The notes under the pieces are model-generated. The model did no database searches. It was not told the DNA's origin and saw nothing but the letters and a program-made list of their open reading frames with translations. DNA of 64,000 nt from Spirochaeta sp. UBA5339 (GTDB taxonomy: Bacteria; Spirochaetota; Spirochaetia; DSM-2461), in NCBI GenBank assembly GCA_002408085.1, contig DHQL01000007.1:440259-504258 (forward strand). Direction: 5' to 3'. Positions within the stretch are counted from its first letter, which is position 1. Each line of letters opens with the position of its first letter. The translations under genes and the position numbers were made by a program. Of this stretch, positions 25,766 through 34,573 are shown in pieces.

Positions 25766-26365
25766 ATGTCCGACAGATCCAGTCCGTCCAAAGATACAAA
25801 ACAGAGAATCCTTGATGCAGCCTCAGACTGTTTTATCCGATACGGCTATGAGAAAACGAGCATGAGGGACATCGGGAAGATGGTGGGCATGAACAAGGCT
25901 TCCCTCTACTATCACTTCAGAGATAAACAGGCCCTCTTTGAGGCATTTGTTCACTCCCGCAGAGCTCCCCATAACAGGGAGGTCAGGAGAACTCTTGAGG
26001 GCTGCGGAACAGGGGGAGAGGCAGTTATTGCTTTTCTCTGCTGTGAAATTGATTTTGTGGCGTCTCTGGCCCTGAACTTTCTGGATTCCGGGTCCCGGGG
26101 AAATCGGGGATACCGGTCCGATACATCCGCCGTTTTTGAGCCAATTATAGAAGAGGATATTGCCATCCTGGATGAATTGCTTGCCCGGGAAGAAGTATCC
26201 GGTTCCCGTCAGCTGGCTATCCTTCTGCTTCAGACAGCAAGAGGCTTTCTGATGGCTGACTGTCCCCTGGATCTGCCCTCTCCTGAGCGTGAAGAGGGGT
26301 ATGACAGAATCAAGGCGACTCTCCGAAGCGCCGTCTCACTGATGCTTAAGGGCGCAGGACTCTGA
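25766..26365 (+). CDS. TetR-family regulator of the EFR1 gene
   Basis: A 199-aa repressor. Its N-terminal HTH is TetR-like: TKQRILDAASDCFIRYGYEK then T-S-M-R-D-I-G-K-M-V-G-M-N-K-A-S-L-Y-Y-H-F. The C-terminal ligand domain is unassigned. The ATG at 25766 is preferred over an in-frame ATG at 25691 because the protein then starts a normal distance before the HTH, and the operator copy then lies just upstream instead of within the coding region. A terminator overlaps its stop codon. The next gene, with a second operator copy, is the likely target. Confidence 0.88.
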   Translation: MSDRSSPSKDTKQRILDAASDCFIRYGYEKTSMRDIGKMVGMNKASLYYHFRDKQALFEAFVHSRRAPHNREVRRTLEGCGTGGEAVIAFLCCEIDFVASLALNFLDSGSRGNRGYRSDTSAVFEPIIEEDIAILDELLAREEVSGSRQLAILLLQTARGFLMADCPLDLPSPEREEGYDRIKATLRSAVSLMLKGAGL

Positions 26366-26385
26366 TTTCCAGAGGTCTTTTTTTT
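26358..26385 (+). terminator. Terminator at the end of the TetR gene
   Basis: GACTCTG (26358-26364) pairs with CAGA-GTC (26370-26377, one bulged G) across a 5-base loop, followed by eight T. The stem overlaps the stop codon. Confidence 0.6.
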
Positions 26386-26395
26386 GGGAGTTTAA

Positions 26396-26420
26396 TCAAA
26401 CGATAATACGAAACGTTTGA
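26396..26420. promoter_or_regulatory. TetR operator copy 2, before the EFR1 gene
   Basis: TCAAACG (26396-26402), 11 bp, CGTTTGA (26414-26420): perfect 7-bp arms, 24 bp before the ATG at 26445. It matches the site in front of the tetR gene in arm sequence and spacing. Confidence 0.75.
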
Positions 26421-26444
26421 ATAATGTAATTACAGGAGTCTGAA

Positions 26445-27257
26445 ATGAAAAAAATCTATGTTTTTACCTCAACCGGAAACTCTCTGCATCTGGCACGCAT
26501 CCTTGCCCGGGAACTGGAGGAGTGCGAGATTCTCTCCATTCCCAGATTGATGGAGGAGAGTGAGTGGACCATTGACGGGGATGCGGCGGGCTTTATTTTT
26601 CCCTGTTACTACGGGACGGTGCCTCAGATTGTCAGCAGGTTTATTCGGGGTGCGGCAGATATTACAGGGAGAAAGTTCTTTGCGATGATTTCTGCAGGCA
26701 GAAGTACGGGACTGGCGATGGAGCATCTCCGGGAGCTTCTTGAAGAGAGAGGGAAGAGCCTCCACTACGGCCGGTCCCTTACCATGGTATCAAATTATAT
26801 GAACGGCTGGTACTATAGTGCCGTTATGCCTGCCCGGAAAAAGATCTCCCGGCTTCAGGACCAGGCGGACCGGACAGTCTCTGCCGCTGCTGCGGATATC
26901 CTCGCCGGAAAGAACAGTGTGGACAGGGGAAGCCGGGGAAACTATCTTCTTCCCCGGATTTTATCGCCCGGGAGGTATGTGGAGGATACCCGCCCCTGGG
27001 ACAGTGAGTTTTCAATATCCGGAAACTGCACGGGCTGCGGAAACTGTGCCCGGGCCTGCCCTGTAGATAACATTCGTCTGCAGGATGGCCGGCCTGAGTT
27101 CTCAGGAAACTGCCAGCGCTGTATGGGATGTATACAGTTCTGTCCCTCAAGCGCCATTCAAATTCAGGGTAAGGTGATGAACAAAAGGAAGTATGTGCAC
27201 CGGGATATCACCCTGAAGGATCTGACAGCATTTCACAGGGGAGAGGCTTCAGGGTAA
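26445..27257 (+). CDS. EFR1-type flavodoxin-ferredoxin fusion
   Basis: Redox protein of 270 aa. Residues 1-160 form a flavodoxin-like domain with the FMN phosphate loop FTSTGNSLHLA and a later F-P-C-Y-Y-G-T-V-P. Residues 190-240 carry two [4Fe-4S] motifs, CTGCGNCARACP and CQRCMGCIQFCP. This order is the EFR1 family, found mostly in anaerobes, where it is assumed to shuttle electrons; the partners are not known. AGGAG precedes the ATG. A TetR operator upstream implies induction by an unknown ligand. Confidence 0.9.
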   Translation: MKKIYVFTSTGNSLHLARILARELEECEILSIPRLMEESEWTIDGDAAGFIFPCYYGTVPQIVSRFIRGAADITGRKFFAMISAGRSTGLAMEHLRELLEERGKSLHYGRSLTMVSNYMNGWYYSAVMPARKKISRLQDQADRTVSAAAADILAGKNSVDRGSRGNYLLPRILSPGRYVEDTRPWDSEFSISGNCTGCGNCARACPVDNIRLQDGRPEFSGNCQRCMGCIQFCPSSAIQIQGKVMNKRKYVHRDITLKDLTAFHRGEASG

Positions 27258-27274
27258 AACCCGCAGAAACTGGA

Positions 27275-29092
27275 TCAGGAGATCAGTTTTCTGCCATTCT
27301 CCGGCAGTTTCAGCATTTCTGAAAATTTGAAGAATTCTATCATCTCCTGTGAGGACTCAGCCTGGGCATGAAGCTCCTCACTCATGGAGGCAAGTTCTTC
27401 AGAGGATGAGGCGTTCTGCTGTACCACAACATCCAGCTGGCCTATGGCAGCAAAGATCTGCTCTGCTCCCTTGCTCTGCTCCTCACTGGCAAAGGTTATC
27501 TCCTCAACAAGCCCCGCCGCCTTTTCCATGGACGGGACGATTTCCTCTATCTTCCGGTGGGCCTGGGAGGCCCTGTCCACACTGGAGTGGGATATCTCGG
27601 AGATCTCCATGGCAGCCCTGCTGCTGGTCTCTGCCAGCTTCTTAACTTCCGCTGCAACCACCGCAAAACCCTTGCCGGCTTCTCCCGCACGGGCCGCTTC
27701 GATGGCTGCATTGAGGGCAAGAAGATTGGTCTGCCGGGCAATCTCTTCGATGACAGATATTTTTTCGGTGATATCTTTCATGGCGTTCAGGGTGTCAGCC
27801 ACCGCATGACTTCCCTCTCTGGAGTCTGCGGCAACCTGCTTGGCCATGGCATTGGACTGAAGGGCATTTGTCCGGTTGCTCTCAATATTGGACACCAGCT
27901 GCTCGATGGAGCTGGCCACCTCCTCCATACTGGCTGCCTGCTCATTGCTACCGCTGGATATCTGCTGGGATGCCGCTGCAATCTGCTCGCTCCCTTTGCT
28001 GACCTGATGGCAGGAGGAGACCACCGAGTGAACCGTCTCCTTCAGTTTCTCTGCCATCCTGTGCATGGAACTGTAGACTCCTGTCTTATGGCCTTCGTTA
28101 AAATCAATCTCCAGATTGCCCCGGGAGATCTCTTCGGCAATGGCCATGATTTCGTGGGGCTCTCCTCCCAACTGTCTGCCAAGAGACCGGGTGATCAAGA
28201 AGGCAATTGTGACGCTTACAATAACTATGGCTGTCAGGAGTAGGGCCATGATCAGGTTCATACTGCGGATTACGGCAGCAATCTCTTCTTCTACCCCTTC
28301 AAGTACATCAATGCCGTTGGACACAACTCTTCCGGCGGCGGCTTTCATAACGGGAAAGAGATCCTTCTGTTCTCTTTCAAGGGAAGTATAGGTACTTACA
28401 TTTTCGGAATATTCGGAGAGTGCCGGGATTATTCCTTCAATCAGCACTGCTTCCGGTGTTCCCGGGGAGTATAAACGGGAGAGGCTTATAAACTCTTCTG
28501 AAACTGATCCGATTCCCGCAAGCCACTCATCCCTGTATCTGTCTTTAATTCCCTTGTCAGTATTGAGCATATTGAGGTAACCGCTCTGGTGGAAACTGTG
28601 AATTGACAGCAGTAGATTCTGAATCCGGGCTGTCATCCCGTCATCTCCCGCTTCCATTGCAAGGAGGGCTTCGCTGTCCTGAAGTATTTGTGAGGCATGA
28701 GTTGCCCTCGCTTCTGAGATTGACTTCAGCTCATTGTCCTTCTCCTGATAGAGATAGTTCAGTCCTGCGTACTCGGTGGTCGCTTCCTTCATTTCCGAAA
28801 TGGCTGTTTCCATCCTCCCCGGGGAGACCCTCAGAGCTGCTGCGGCGAGAATGTCGAGGGTAGCCGACTCCTCCTCACGAATGGAGTCGATATAGTCCGG
28901 GTTCCCATAGATCACATACCGCAGGGAGTTGGCCTGCATGGCCTGAACATTGTTGAGGGCACCATTTATAGTGGTTGCGGTCCCGTTCATATCCCTGATA
29001 ACACTGATACTGTTCAGTCCGGACAGGCTGAGGAGTACGGAAAAGAGGATAAGCAGTAAATAGCTGAGTCCCAGTTTGGTTCTGACTTTCAT
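27275..29092 (-). CDS. Methyl-accepting chemotaxis protein
   Basis: Transmembrane chemoreceptor of 605 aa. It has an N-terminal helix (about residues 8-30), an extracytoplasmic helical-bundle sensor (about 30-275), a second membrane helix (about 278-300), a HAMP domain and a cytoplasmic signalling domain. The highly conserved hairpin tip reads EIARQTNLLALNAAIEAARA, followed by GKGFAVVAAEVKKLAE. It passes signals to CheA/CheW (encoded elsewhere) and so to flagella. It lies 12 bp downstream of a PAS histidine kinase gene on the same strand, which suggests a common stimulus. Confidence 0.94.
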   Translation of the reverse strand: MKVRTKLGLSYLLLILFSVLLSLSGLNSISVIRDMNGTATTINGALNNVQAMQANSLRYVIYGNPDYIDSIREEESATLDILAAAALRVSPGRMETAISEMKEATTEYAGLNYLYQEKDNELKSISEARATHASQILQDSEALLAMEAGDDGMTARIQNLLLSIHSFHQSGYLNMLNTDKGIKDRYRDEWLAGIGSVSEEFISLSRLYSPGTPEAVLIEGIIPALSEYSENVSTYTSLEREQKDLFPVMKAAAGRVVSNGIDVLEGVEEEIAAVIRSMNLIMALLLTAIVIVSVTIAFLITRSLGRQLGGEPHEIMAIAEEISRGNLEIDFNEGHKTGVYSSMHRMAEKLKETVHSVVSSCHQVSKGSEQIAAASQQISSGSNEQAASMEEVASSIEQLVSNIESNRTNALQSNAMAKQVAADSREGSHAVADTLNAMKDITEKISVIEEIARQTNLLALNAAIEAARAGEAGKGFAVVAAEVKKLAETSSRAAMEISEISHSSVDRASQAHRKIEEIVPSMEKAAGLVEEITFASEEQSKGAEQIFAAIGQLDVVVQQNASSSEELASMSEELHAQAESSQEMIEFFKFSEMLKLPENGRKLIS

Positions 29093-29104
29093 CGGATCTC
29101 CTTG

Positions 29105-30265
29105 TTAACGCTCTTCTGTGGGAAGATAGAGCGAAAAAATTGTTCCCTCTTCGGGATGGGTTGTGAATTTGACTTGTCCGCCCAGGACCTTTTCTCCAAA
29201 GAGCTTCATGCCGAAGGTTCCCAGGCCGCGGCCGGAATCACTTTTGGAACTCCAGCCTCGATGGAATATTTTCTGTGACTCCTCTTCAGGGATATACTGC
29301 CTGTTCCAGACAGAAAAGAGGACTCCGTCATCCCTGATCTCTGCGGAAAGACGGATAGTGTCACCGGTCTGAGAGGCTTCTATTGCGTTGATCAGCATAT
29401 TGGACATGACCCTGAGAAGTATGGTTTTGTTGGTAAAGAGGGTTCTGGTATGATGGCGTCCCGTAACTTCAAGATTCTTTCCGGATCTTTCGGGATGGGA
29501 TGAAAACAGATCTTCCAGGGAGGAGCAGACAGAGTCGATGGTCACCTTGCTCATTTCCCCCGGACTCTCACTGTCCCTGTTTTCCCAGAGCAATTTCTGC
29601 TGTGTGACCTCATCGGCCAGACGCTGAATAATTTTATCAAGAAGAGATGCCTCGGGACTGCTCTCATTGATGTTATAGTTCATTTTCAGCAGTTCGGAAC
29701 CACCGATCACAGAGCCTATTACATTATTCAGATCGTGATAGAATGAACTGGCCATGGCGTTCCAGCGCTCATCGGCGCTGATATCCTGAAGAAACACAAG
29801 AAGAAAACGCATGCCTTCAATGGTCATGGGAGAGACTCTTACGGAGAAACAGAGATGGCTGCCGTCCACAGACCTGTGGATATGGCAGATCTCCTCCCTG
29901 GTTTCATTTCCCTCCAGACCTGCCATCATGGCTATTACGGCTCCGCAGTGTTCACAGGATCTGCTTGTTCCGCAGCCTCCGGGCATCTCTGCCGCATGTT
30001 CACACTCAATCGCTTCACCGAGTCTTGAACCCAGAATACACTCGATGCTTCTGATCTCCAGGTGTTCCAGCAGAACCCTGTTGGCGGTGACAATCTGTCT
30101 TTTGTCGTTCAATACGGCCAGAAGCCCACCGACAGCAGTCAGTATGGAGTCAGTCACCGGATTGCTGGTGATTGTTTCCAGCTGCACCCTGAGTCTCTCC
30201 GGACCTTCCCTTCGGGCAGGAGCAAAGTATGAGAAGTTACTGCTGTTTTCCCGATTGCGGCGCAT
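29105..30265 (-). CDS. PAS-domain sensor histidine kinase with a four-Cys PAS
   Basis: Soluble kinase of 386 aa without membrane helices. The PAS domain (about residues 40-165) carries a Cys cluster, E-C-E-H then GGCGTSRSCEHCG, a pattern I have seen in other PAS kinases and which could hold a metal or act as a redox switch. The kinase core has the phospho-acceptor H-box SFYHDLNNVIGSV (about residue 180), the N-box MLINAIEAS and a G-box GRGLGTFGMKLFG. No response-regulator gene follows; the chemoreceptor gene does. The start at 30265 has no clear ribosome-binding site. Confidence 0.88.
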   Translation of the reverse strand: MRRNRENSSNFSYFAPARREGPERLRVQLETITSNPVTDSILTAVGGLLAVLNDKRQIVTANRVLLEHLEIRSIECILGSRLGEAIECEHAAEMPGGCGTSRSCEHCGAVIAMMAGLEGNETREEICHIHRSVDGSHLCFSVRVSPMTIEGMRFLLVFLQDISADERWNAMASSFYHDLNNVIGSVIGGSELLKMNYNINESSPEASLLDKIIQRLADEVTQQKLLWENRDSESPGEMSKVTIDSVCSSLEDLFSSHPERSGKNLEVTGRHHTRTLFTNKTILLRVMSNMLINAIEASQTGDTIRLSAEIRDDGVLFSVWNRQYIPEEESQKIFHRGWSSKSDSGRGLGTFGMKLFGEKVLGGQVKFTTHPEEGTIFSLYLPTEER

Positions 30266-30395
30266 AGAATAAAAGAATAATAAACAAGGGTTTATATGTA
30301 AAGTAATATATTAAGTAAACTGGTCTGAAAGCAGATATTCGCAGTTTTTCAGGGGATCTGATCTTAAAACCGGGCAAAAGAGTGCCCTCACTGCC

Positions 30396-30401
30396 TATAA
30401 T
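30396..30401 (+). promoter_or_regulatory. TATAAT box just before the LytS-like start codon
   Basis: A perfect TATAAT lies 6 bp before the ATG at 30408. If used, transcription would start at or near the A of the start codon, giving a leaderless or nearly leaderless mRNA. No good -35 box and no ribosome-binding site are visible. Confidence 0.35.
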
Positions 30402-30407
30402 GAAACT

Positions 30408-32111
30408 ATGCACAGTGACAGACTGATCATTCAGATCGTTATAGCCCTGATACAGCAGACAGGACTTAATATAATTGTAGCCCTTCTTCTCTCCCGGCTC
30501 CCCATGTTTACAAGGGTTATCCGCAGCCGGAACCGGCACAATCGGGATCTGGTCTTTCCGGTACTGATCCTCGGCCTTCTGGGGATGGTGGGGACCTATA
30601 CGGGAGTGCCCATACAGGGGGCCCTGGCCAATGCCCGGATGGTCCCCGTCTTTGTGGGAGGCCTTCTGGGTGGACCTGTGGTGGGGATTTTCTCCGGGCT
30701 TATTGCCGGTCTTCACCGCTGGGGCATCGATATCGGCGGTTTTACCGCGGTCTCCTGCATGCTCTCAACCATTGCCGAAGGGGCTCTGGCCGGATTCTTG
30801 AGCGACCGTTTCTACTCCTCCCGCAGAAAACCTCTATATGCCATGGCCGGTGCCGCCGCCGCGGAGCTGATGCAGATGGCCATTATCCTTCTGACCGCAA
30901 AACCCTTTGCCGATGCCCTTGATCTGGTGCAGGTTATTATCGGCCCCATGGTGGTTGCCAACAGTATTGGATGTGCCCTGATTATTCTGGTTTTTGAGAA
31001 CCTCTTCAGCGAAGGCGAAAGGCGGGCAGCCCGGCAGTCTCATCAGGTTTTGAAGATTGCTGACCAGACCCTGGCCCTCTTTCGCAGAGGGCTTACCCCG
31101 GAGACTGCCGCTGAGGCTGCCGAGATTATCCGGAGGGAGATGTCCCTGATTGCCGTTGCCATTACCGACAGGGACAGAATCCTGGTCCACTGCGGCAGGG
31201 GTGATGATCACCACAACGGCTCCTCAGCTTCCCTGACAAAACTGACCCTTGAGGCCCTGAGTTCCGGGCAGCTTCGCACCGCTATGACAAGGCAGGAGAT
31301 AGGCTGCAGCCATAAGGACTGCGCTCTCAAGTCGGCGGTAATTGCCCCTCTTATGAGGGACGACGAGTGCATAGGAACCCTGAAGCTCTACAAGGGCGAG
31401 GAGGATGCCATCAACCAGGCGGATGTGGAAACCGCCCGGGGACTTGCGGTTCTTATCTCCTCGCAGCTGGAACTCAGCCGTCTGGACGAGCAGAAGATGC
31501 TTCTGCGCCGGGCGCAGATGAGGGCCCTTCAGGCCCAGATCAATCCACACTTCCTCTTTAATGCCATCAATACAATTGTCTCGCTGGTAAGAACAGACCC
31601 CGCCAAGGGCCGGGAGCTTCTGATCCATCTGGCTACTTTCTACCGGAACAATCTGCAGTCCGTGGAGTCCGAGGTCTCTTTGGAGACGGAGATAAAGCAT
31701 ATCAAGGCCTATCTGGAGATTGAGCAGGCCCGTTTCGGTGAGCGCCTTGAGGTCATCTATGAGATCCAGGAGGGACTTCAGATCGTCATGCCGCCCCTTC
31801 TGCTGCAGCCCCTGGTTGAAAATGCCGTTATCCACGGCATTCAGCCCTGCCCCGAAGGGGGAAGGGTCACGATCCGGGCCGCCTCTGCCGAAGGGGGGAC
31901 GGTCCTCTCTGTTCATGACAGCGGCGCGGGAATCCCTGACAAGGAGTTCTGCGATGATCAGGAGGAGAAGGCGGAGCTGCATGTGGGTGTCAGCAATATC
32001 CGCCAGCGGCTTCTAAACTTCTACGGCCCCTCCGCCAGCTTCCGGATAGAGTGCGGAGAAGGTGAGGGGACCACCGCCAGCATATTTATTCCCTCAGGGG
32101 GTGAGGTGTGA
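30408..32111 (+). CDS. LytS/BtsS-type sensor histidine kinase
   Basis: Membrane kinase of 567 aa. The N-terminal 5TM-5TMR_LYT module (about residues 5-195) shows typical motifs G-A-L-A-N-A-R and GLLGGPVVGIFSGLIAGLHR. A GAF domain follows (about 205-350), then the His_kinase domain with QAQINPHFLFNAINTI (His near residue 388) and HATPase_c with LVENAVIHGI and D-S-G-A-G-I-P. In Escherichia coli the related BtsS senses pyruvate and controls a CstA-family transporter. Here a CstA-type gene follows the regulator gene, so the same role is likely. It overlaps its regulator gene by 4 bp. Confidence 0.93.
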   Translation: MHSDRLIIQIVIALIQQTGLNIIVALLLSRLPMFTRVIRSRNRHNRDLVFPVLILGLLGMVGTYTGVPIQGALANARMVPVFVGGLLGGPVVGIFSGLIAGLHRWGIDIGGFTAVSCMLSTIAEGALAGFLSDRFYSSRRKPLYAMAGAAAAELMQMAIILLTAKPFADALDLVQVIIGPMVVANSIGCALIILVFENLFSEGERRAARQSHQVLKIADQTLALFRRGLTPETAAEAAEIIRREMSLIAVAITDRDRILVHCGRGDDHHNGSSASLTKLTLEALSSGQLRTAMTRQEIGCSHKDCALKSAVIAPLMRDDECIGTLKLYKGEEDAINQADVETARGLAVLISSQLELSRLDEQKMLLRRAQMRALQAQINPHFLFNAINTIVSLVRTDPAKGRELLIHLATFYRNNLQSVESEVSLETEIKHIKAYLEIEQARFGERLEVIYEIQEGLQIVMPPLLLQPLVENAVIHGIQPCPEGGRVTIRAASAEGGTVLSVHDSGAGIPDKEFCDDQEEKAELHVGVSNIRQRLLNFYGPSASFRIECGEGEGTTASIFIPSGGEV

Positions 32112-32884
32112 TAAGGACCCTGATTGTTGATGATGAAAAGCCTGCCCGGGACGAACTGAGCTGGCTCCTGAACAGGGAGAGGGATATTGAACTTGTGGGT
32201 GAGGCAGCCAACGGAATGGAGGCCCTGGAACTGGCGGAATCCCTTTCACCCGATCTGATTCTTCTGGATATTCAGATGCCCGGCATGTCTGGTCTGGAAA
32301 CTGCCCGTCAACTGATGGCCCTGCCCGTCTTTCCTCAGATTATCTTTATAACCGCCTATGACCGCTTTGCCATAGAGGCCTTTGATGTGAATGCTGTGGA
32401 CTATCTTCTAAAGCCTGTGGAAGAGGAGAGAGTGAACCGGGCACTGAACAGGGTAAGAAACAGGATATCCTCTCAGGATATGGAGAGCCGGATACTGGGG
32501 CTGCTTAAGACCGGTGGACTGGGCGGTTCCGGGGAGTCTGAAAAAAAGAAGATACGAAAGCTCACGGTCTACAGCGAAGGCCACTTCAAGCCCGTCGATT
32601 TTGACGATATTGTGATGATCAGCGCCGACGGCAGACAGTCTGTTGTGCATTCCCTTACCGGCAGCTATCCCTACAGAACGGGCTTAAGTGAACTGGAGGG
32701 TCTCCTGGGGGATATGGGACTCTTCAAGTGCCACAGAAGCTTCAGTATCAATCCCTCCTATATAGAGGCTGTGGAGCCCTGGTTCAACTCCTCCTACAAG
32801 ATCAGAATGAAGGGGCAGAAGGAGCTGGTTCCCGTAAGCCGTTCCCATACGGCGGCTCTGAAAAATCTTCTGAATATGGACTGA
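32108..32884 (+). CDS. LytTR-family response regulator (BtsR-like)
   Basis: A 258-aa partner of the LytS-like kinase. Receiver domain (about residues 1-120): IVDDEKPARDEL, phospho-acceptor Asp in LILLDIQMPGMSG, ITAYDRFA and LLKPVEEE. The LytTR DNA-binding domain (about 150-255) has K-L-T-V-Y-S-E-G, the conserved KCHRSFSINPSYIE and V-P-V-S-R-S-H. The frame begins at the GTG at 32108, overlapping the kinase stop. Its target is probably the transporter gene 175 bp downstream. Confidence 0.93.
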   Translation: MIRTLIVDDEKPARDELSWLLNRERDIELVGEAANGMEALELAESLSPDLILLDIQMPGMSGLETARQLMALPVFPQIIFITAYDRFAIEAFDVNAVDYLLKPVEEERVNRALNRVRNRISSQDMESRILGLLKTGGLGGSGESEKKKIRKLTVYSEGHFKPVDFDDIVMISADGRQSVVHSLTGSYPYRTGLSELEGLLGDMGLFKCHRSFSINPSYIEAVEPWFNSSYKIRMKGQKELVPVSRSHTAALKNLLNMD

Positions 32885-32953
32885 TCCTTCCGCACATCTC
32901 CTTAAGACCTCCCGGCTGGCTGACTCTCTGATCCTGAGTTGTGTTCATTTAAA

Positions 32954-32969
32954 ATGAGCCGCAGCTCAT
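32954..32969. promoter_or_regulatory. Inverted repeat between lytTR and cstA genes
   Basis: ATGAGC (32954-32959) and GCTCAT (32964-32969) around CGCA. No T-run follows, so it may be a hairpin or operator rather than a terminator. The rest of the 175-bp gap should hold the cstA promoter; I could not identify a convincing pair of LytTR direct repeats. Confidence 0.4.
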
Positions 32970-33059
32970 GTATCAATTCCGACCATTCGTTCCTTTTTCA
33001 GGGCCTGTTCACAATTCTCCCGATCAGAATGACTCCAAGAAATTCTAAAGGAGTCTTAG

Positions 33060-34490
33060 ATGATCAGTTTTCTTATTTGTCTGGCGGCACTGATAGCCGG
33101 ATACTTTGTCTACGGAAAGGTTGTTGAAAAAATTTTCGGAATCGAACCCGACAGACAGACCCCTGCCTACACCATGCAGGACGGTGTGGACTTTGTCCCC
33201 CTGAAACCCTGGAGGATCTTCCTGATCCAGGTCCTCAATATTGCGGGACTCGGTCCCATCTACGGAGCCGTAATGGGCGCCCTCTTCGGAACAGCCTCGT
33301 TCCTGTGGATTGTTCTGGGATGTATCTTTGCCGGAGCGGTTCATGACTTCTTCTCGGGAATGATGAGTATCCGCCATGACGGAAAGAGCATCTCCGAGAT
33401 AACCGGCCAGTATCTGGGCGGCGGCATGAGACAGGTTATGAGAGTCTTCTCCGTTGTTCTCCTGGTACTTGTGGGAACCGTATTTATGGCCGGCCCCGCC
33501 GGAATCCTCTCAAACCTCGGACTTTCCGGAATCTTTGCCAACAAGTGGTTCTGGCTCTCCCTTATCCTGGTCTACTACTTCGTGGCCACCATCCTGCCCA
33601 TCGACAAGATCATTGCCAAACTCTACCCCGTATTCGGCATTGTTCTTCTGATTATGGCCCTCGGTGTCGGCGGTGTCCTGGTTTTCGGCGGCTATTCCAT
33701 TCCCGAGATCAGCCTGACCAATGTCCATCCCAAGGGCCTCTCCTTCTTCCCCATGCTCTTTATTACCATTGCCTGCGGAGCCATCAGCGGTTTTCACGCC
33801 ACCCAGTCTCCCATTATGGCCCGCTGTCTCCCCGACGAGAGAATGGGACGTCCCATCTTCTACGGAGCCATGATCGCCGAGGGAATTATCGCCCTGATCT
33901 GGGCCGCCGCCTCTGTAACCTTCTTCGGCGGAATTGAGGGCCTCGCTGCCACCGTCGGACAGGGAGGAGCCGGTCTGGTTGTTAAAGAGATCTCCGTAGG
34001 TCTTCTGGGTACAGTGGGAGGAATGCTGGCCATGCTCGGTGTTGTGGCCTGTCCCATCAGCTCCGGCGACACCGCCTTCCGTTCTGCCCGTCTGACCATT
34101 GCAGACTCCATGGGTCTCAAGCAGGAAGCCATCAAGAACAGACTTCTTGTGGCCCTGCCCCTCTTTGCCATCGGTTTTGTTCTGAACTTTATCGACTTCT
34201 CCATTATCTGGAGATACTTTGCCTGGTCTAACCAGACCCTGGCTACCATCGTTCTCTGGACCGCAGCGGTCTACCTGCTGAAGTCCGGCAAGTTTCACTG
34301 GATTGCCACAATTCCCGCCACCTTTATGTCTGCGGTAGTGACCACCTACATTCTCCAGGCTCCCGAGGGATTCAAGCTCTCTCCCTCCATCTCACAGCCT
34401 GTGGGAATCGTCATCGCCGTTGTTCTTTTCGGCCTGTTTATTGTGTTTGCTTCAAAGAACAAGGGAGTTGAAGCCGCACCTGCGGCCTGA
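33060..34490 (+). CDS. cstA: CstA-family carbon starvation / pyruvate transporter
   Basis: Inner-membrane transporter of 476 aa with about 13-15 helices, the short form of the CstA/BtsT family (the E. coli proteins are about 700 aa). Characteristic segments: A-G-Y-F-V-Y-G-K-V-V-E, VLNIAGLGPIYGAVMGALFG, HDFFSGMMSIRHDGKSI and GFHATQSPIMARCL. Known members import pyruvate or peptides during carbon starvation. AAAGGAG precedes the ATG. The adjacent LytS/LytTR pair probably controls it, and a strong terminator follows. Confidence 0.92.
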   Translation: MISFLICLAALIAGYFVYGKVVEKIFGIEPDRQTPAYTMQDGVDFVPLKPWRIFLIQVLNIAGLGPIYGAVMGALFGTASFLWIVLGCIFAGAVHDFFSGMMSIRHDGKSISEITGQYLGGGMRQVMRVFSVVLLVLVGTVFMAGPAGILSNLGLSGIFANKWFWLSLILVYYFVATILPIDKIIAKLYPVFGIVLLIMALGVGGVLVFGGYSIPEISLTNVHPKGLSFFPMLFITIACGAISGFHATQSPIMARCLPDERMGRPIFYGAMIAEGIIALIWAAASVTFFGGIEGLAATVGQGGAGLVVKEISVGLLGTVGGMLAMLGVVACPISSGDTAFRSARLTIADSMGLKQEAIKNRLLVALPLFAIGFVLNFIDFSIIWRYFAWSNQTLATIVLWTAAVYLLKSGKFHWIATIPATFMSAVVTTYILQAPEGFKLSPSISQPVGIVIAVVLFGLFIVFASKNKGVEAAPAA

Positions 34491-34525
34491 GTCCTTACAG
34501 TAGTGGGTTTTACGGCTTCTGATAA

Positions 34526-34567
34526 GCCGGAGTCGTCCTGTTTCCCCCGGGGCGGCTCCGGCCTTTT
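34526..34567 (+). terminator. Rho-independent terminator of cstA
   Basis: GCCGGAG (34526-34532) pairs with CTCCGGC (34556-34562), with additional GC pairing inside, and is followed by CTTTTT. It lies between the convergent cstA and creD genes. Confidence 0.8.
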
Positions 34568-34573
34568 TAATTT

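Noticed and set aside
33510..34298. 262-codon minus-strand frame inside cstA
   Set aside because: Shadow of transmembrane coding; hydrophilic Gly/Asp/Gln-rich product typical of antisense to membrane proteins.
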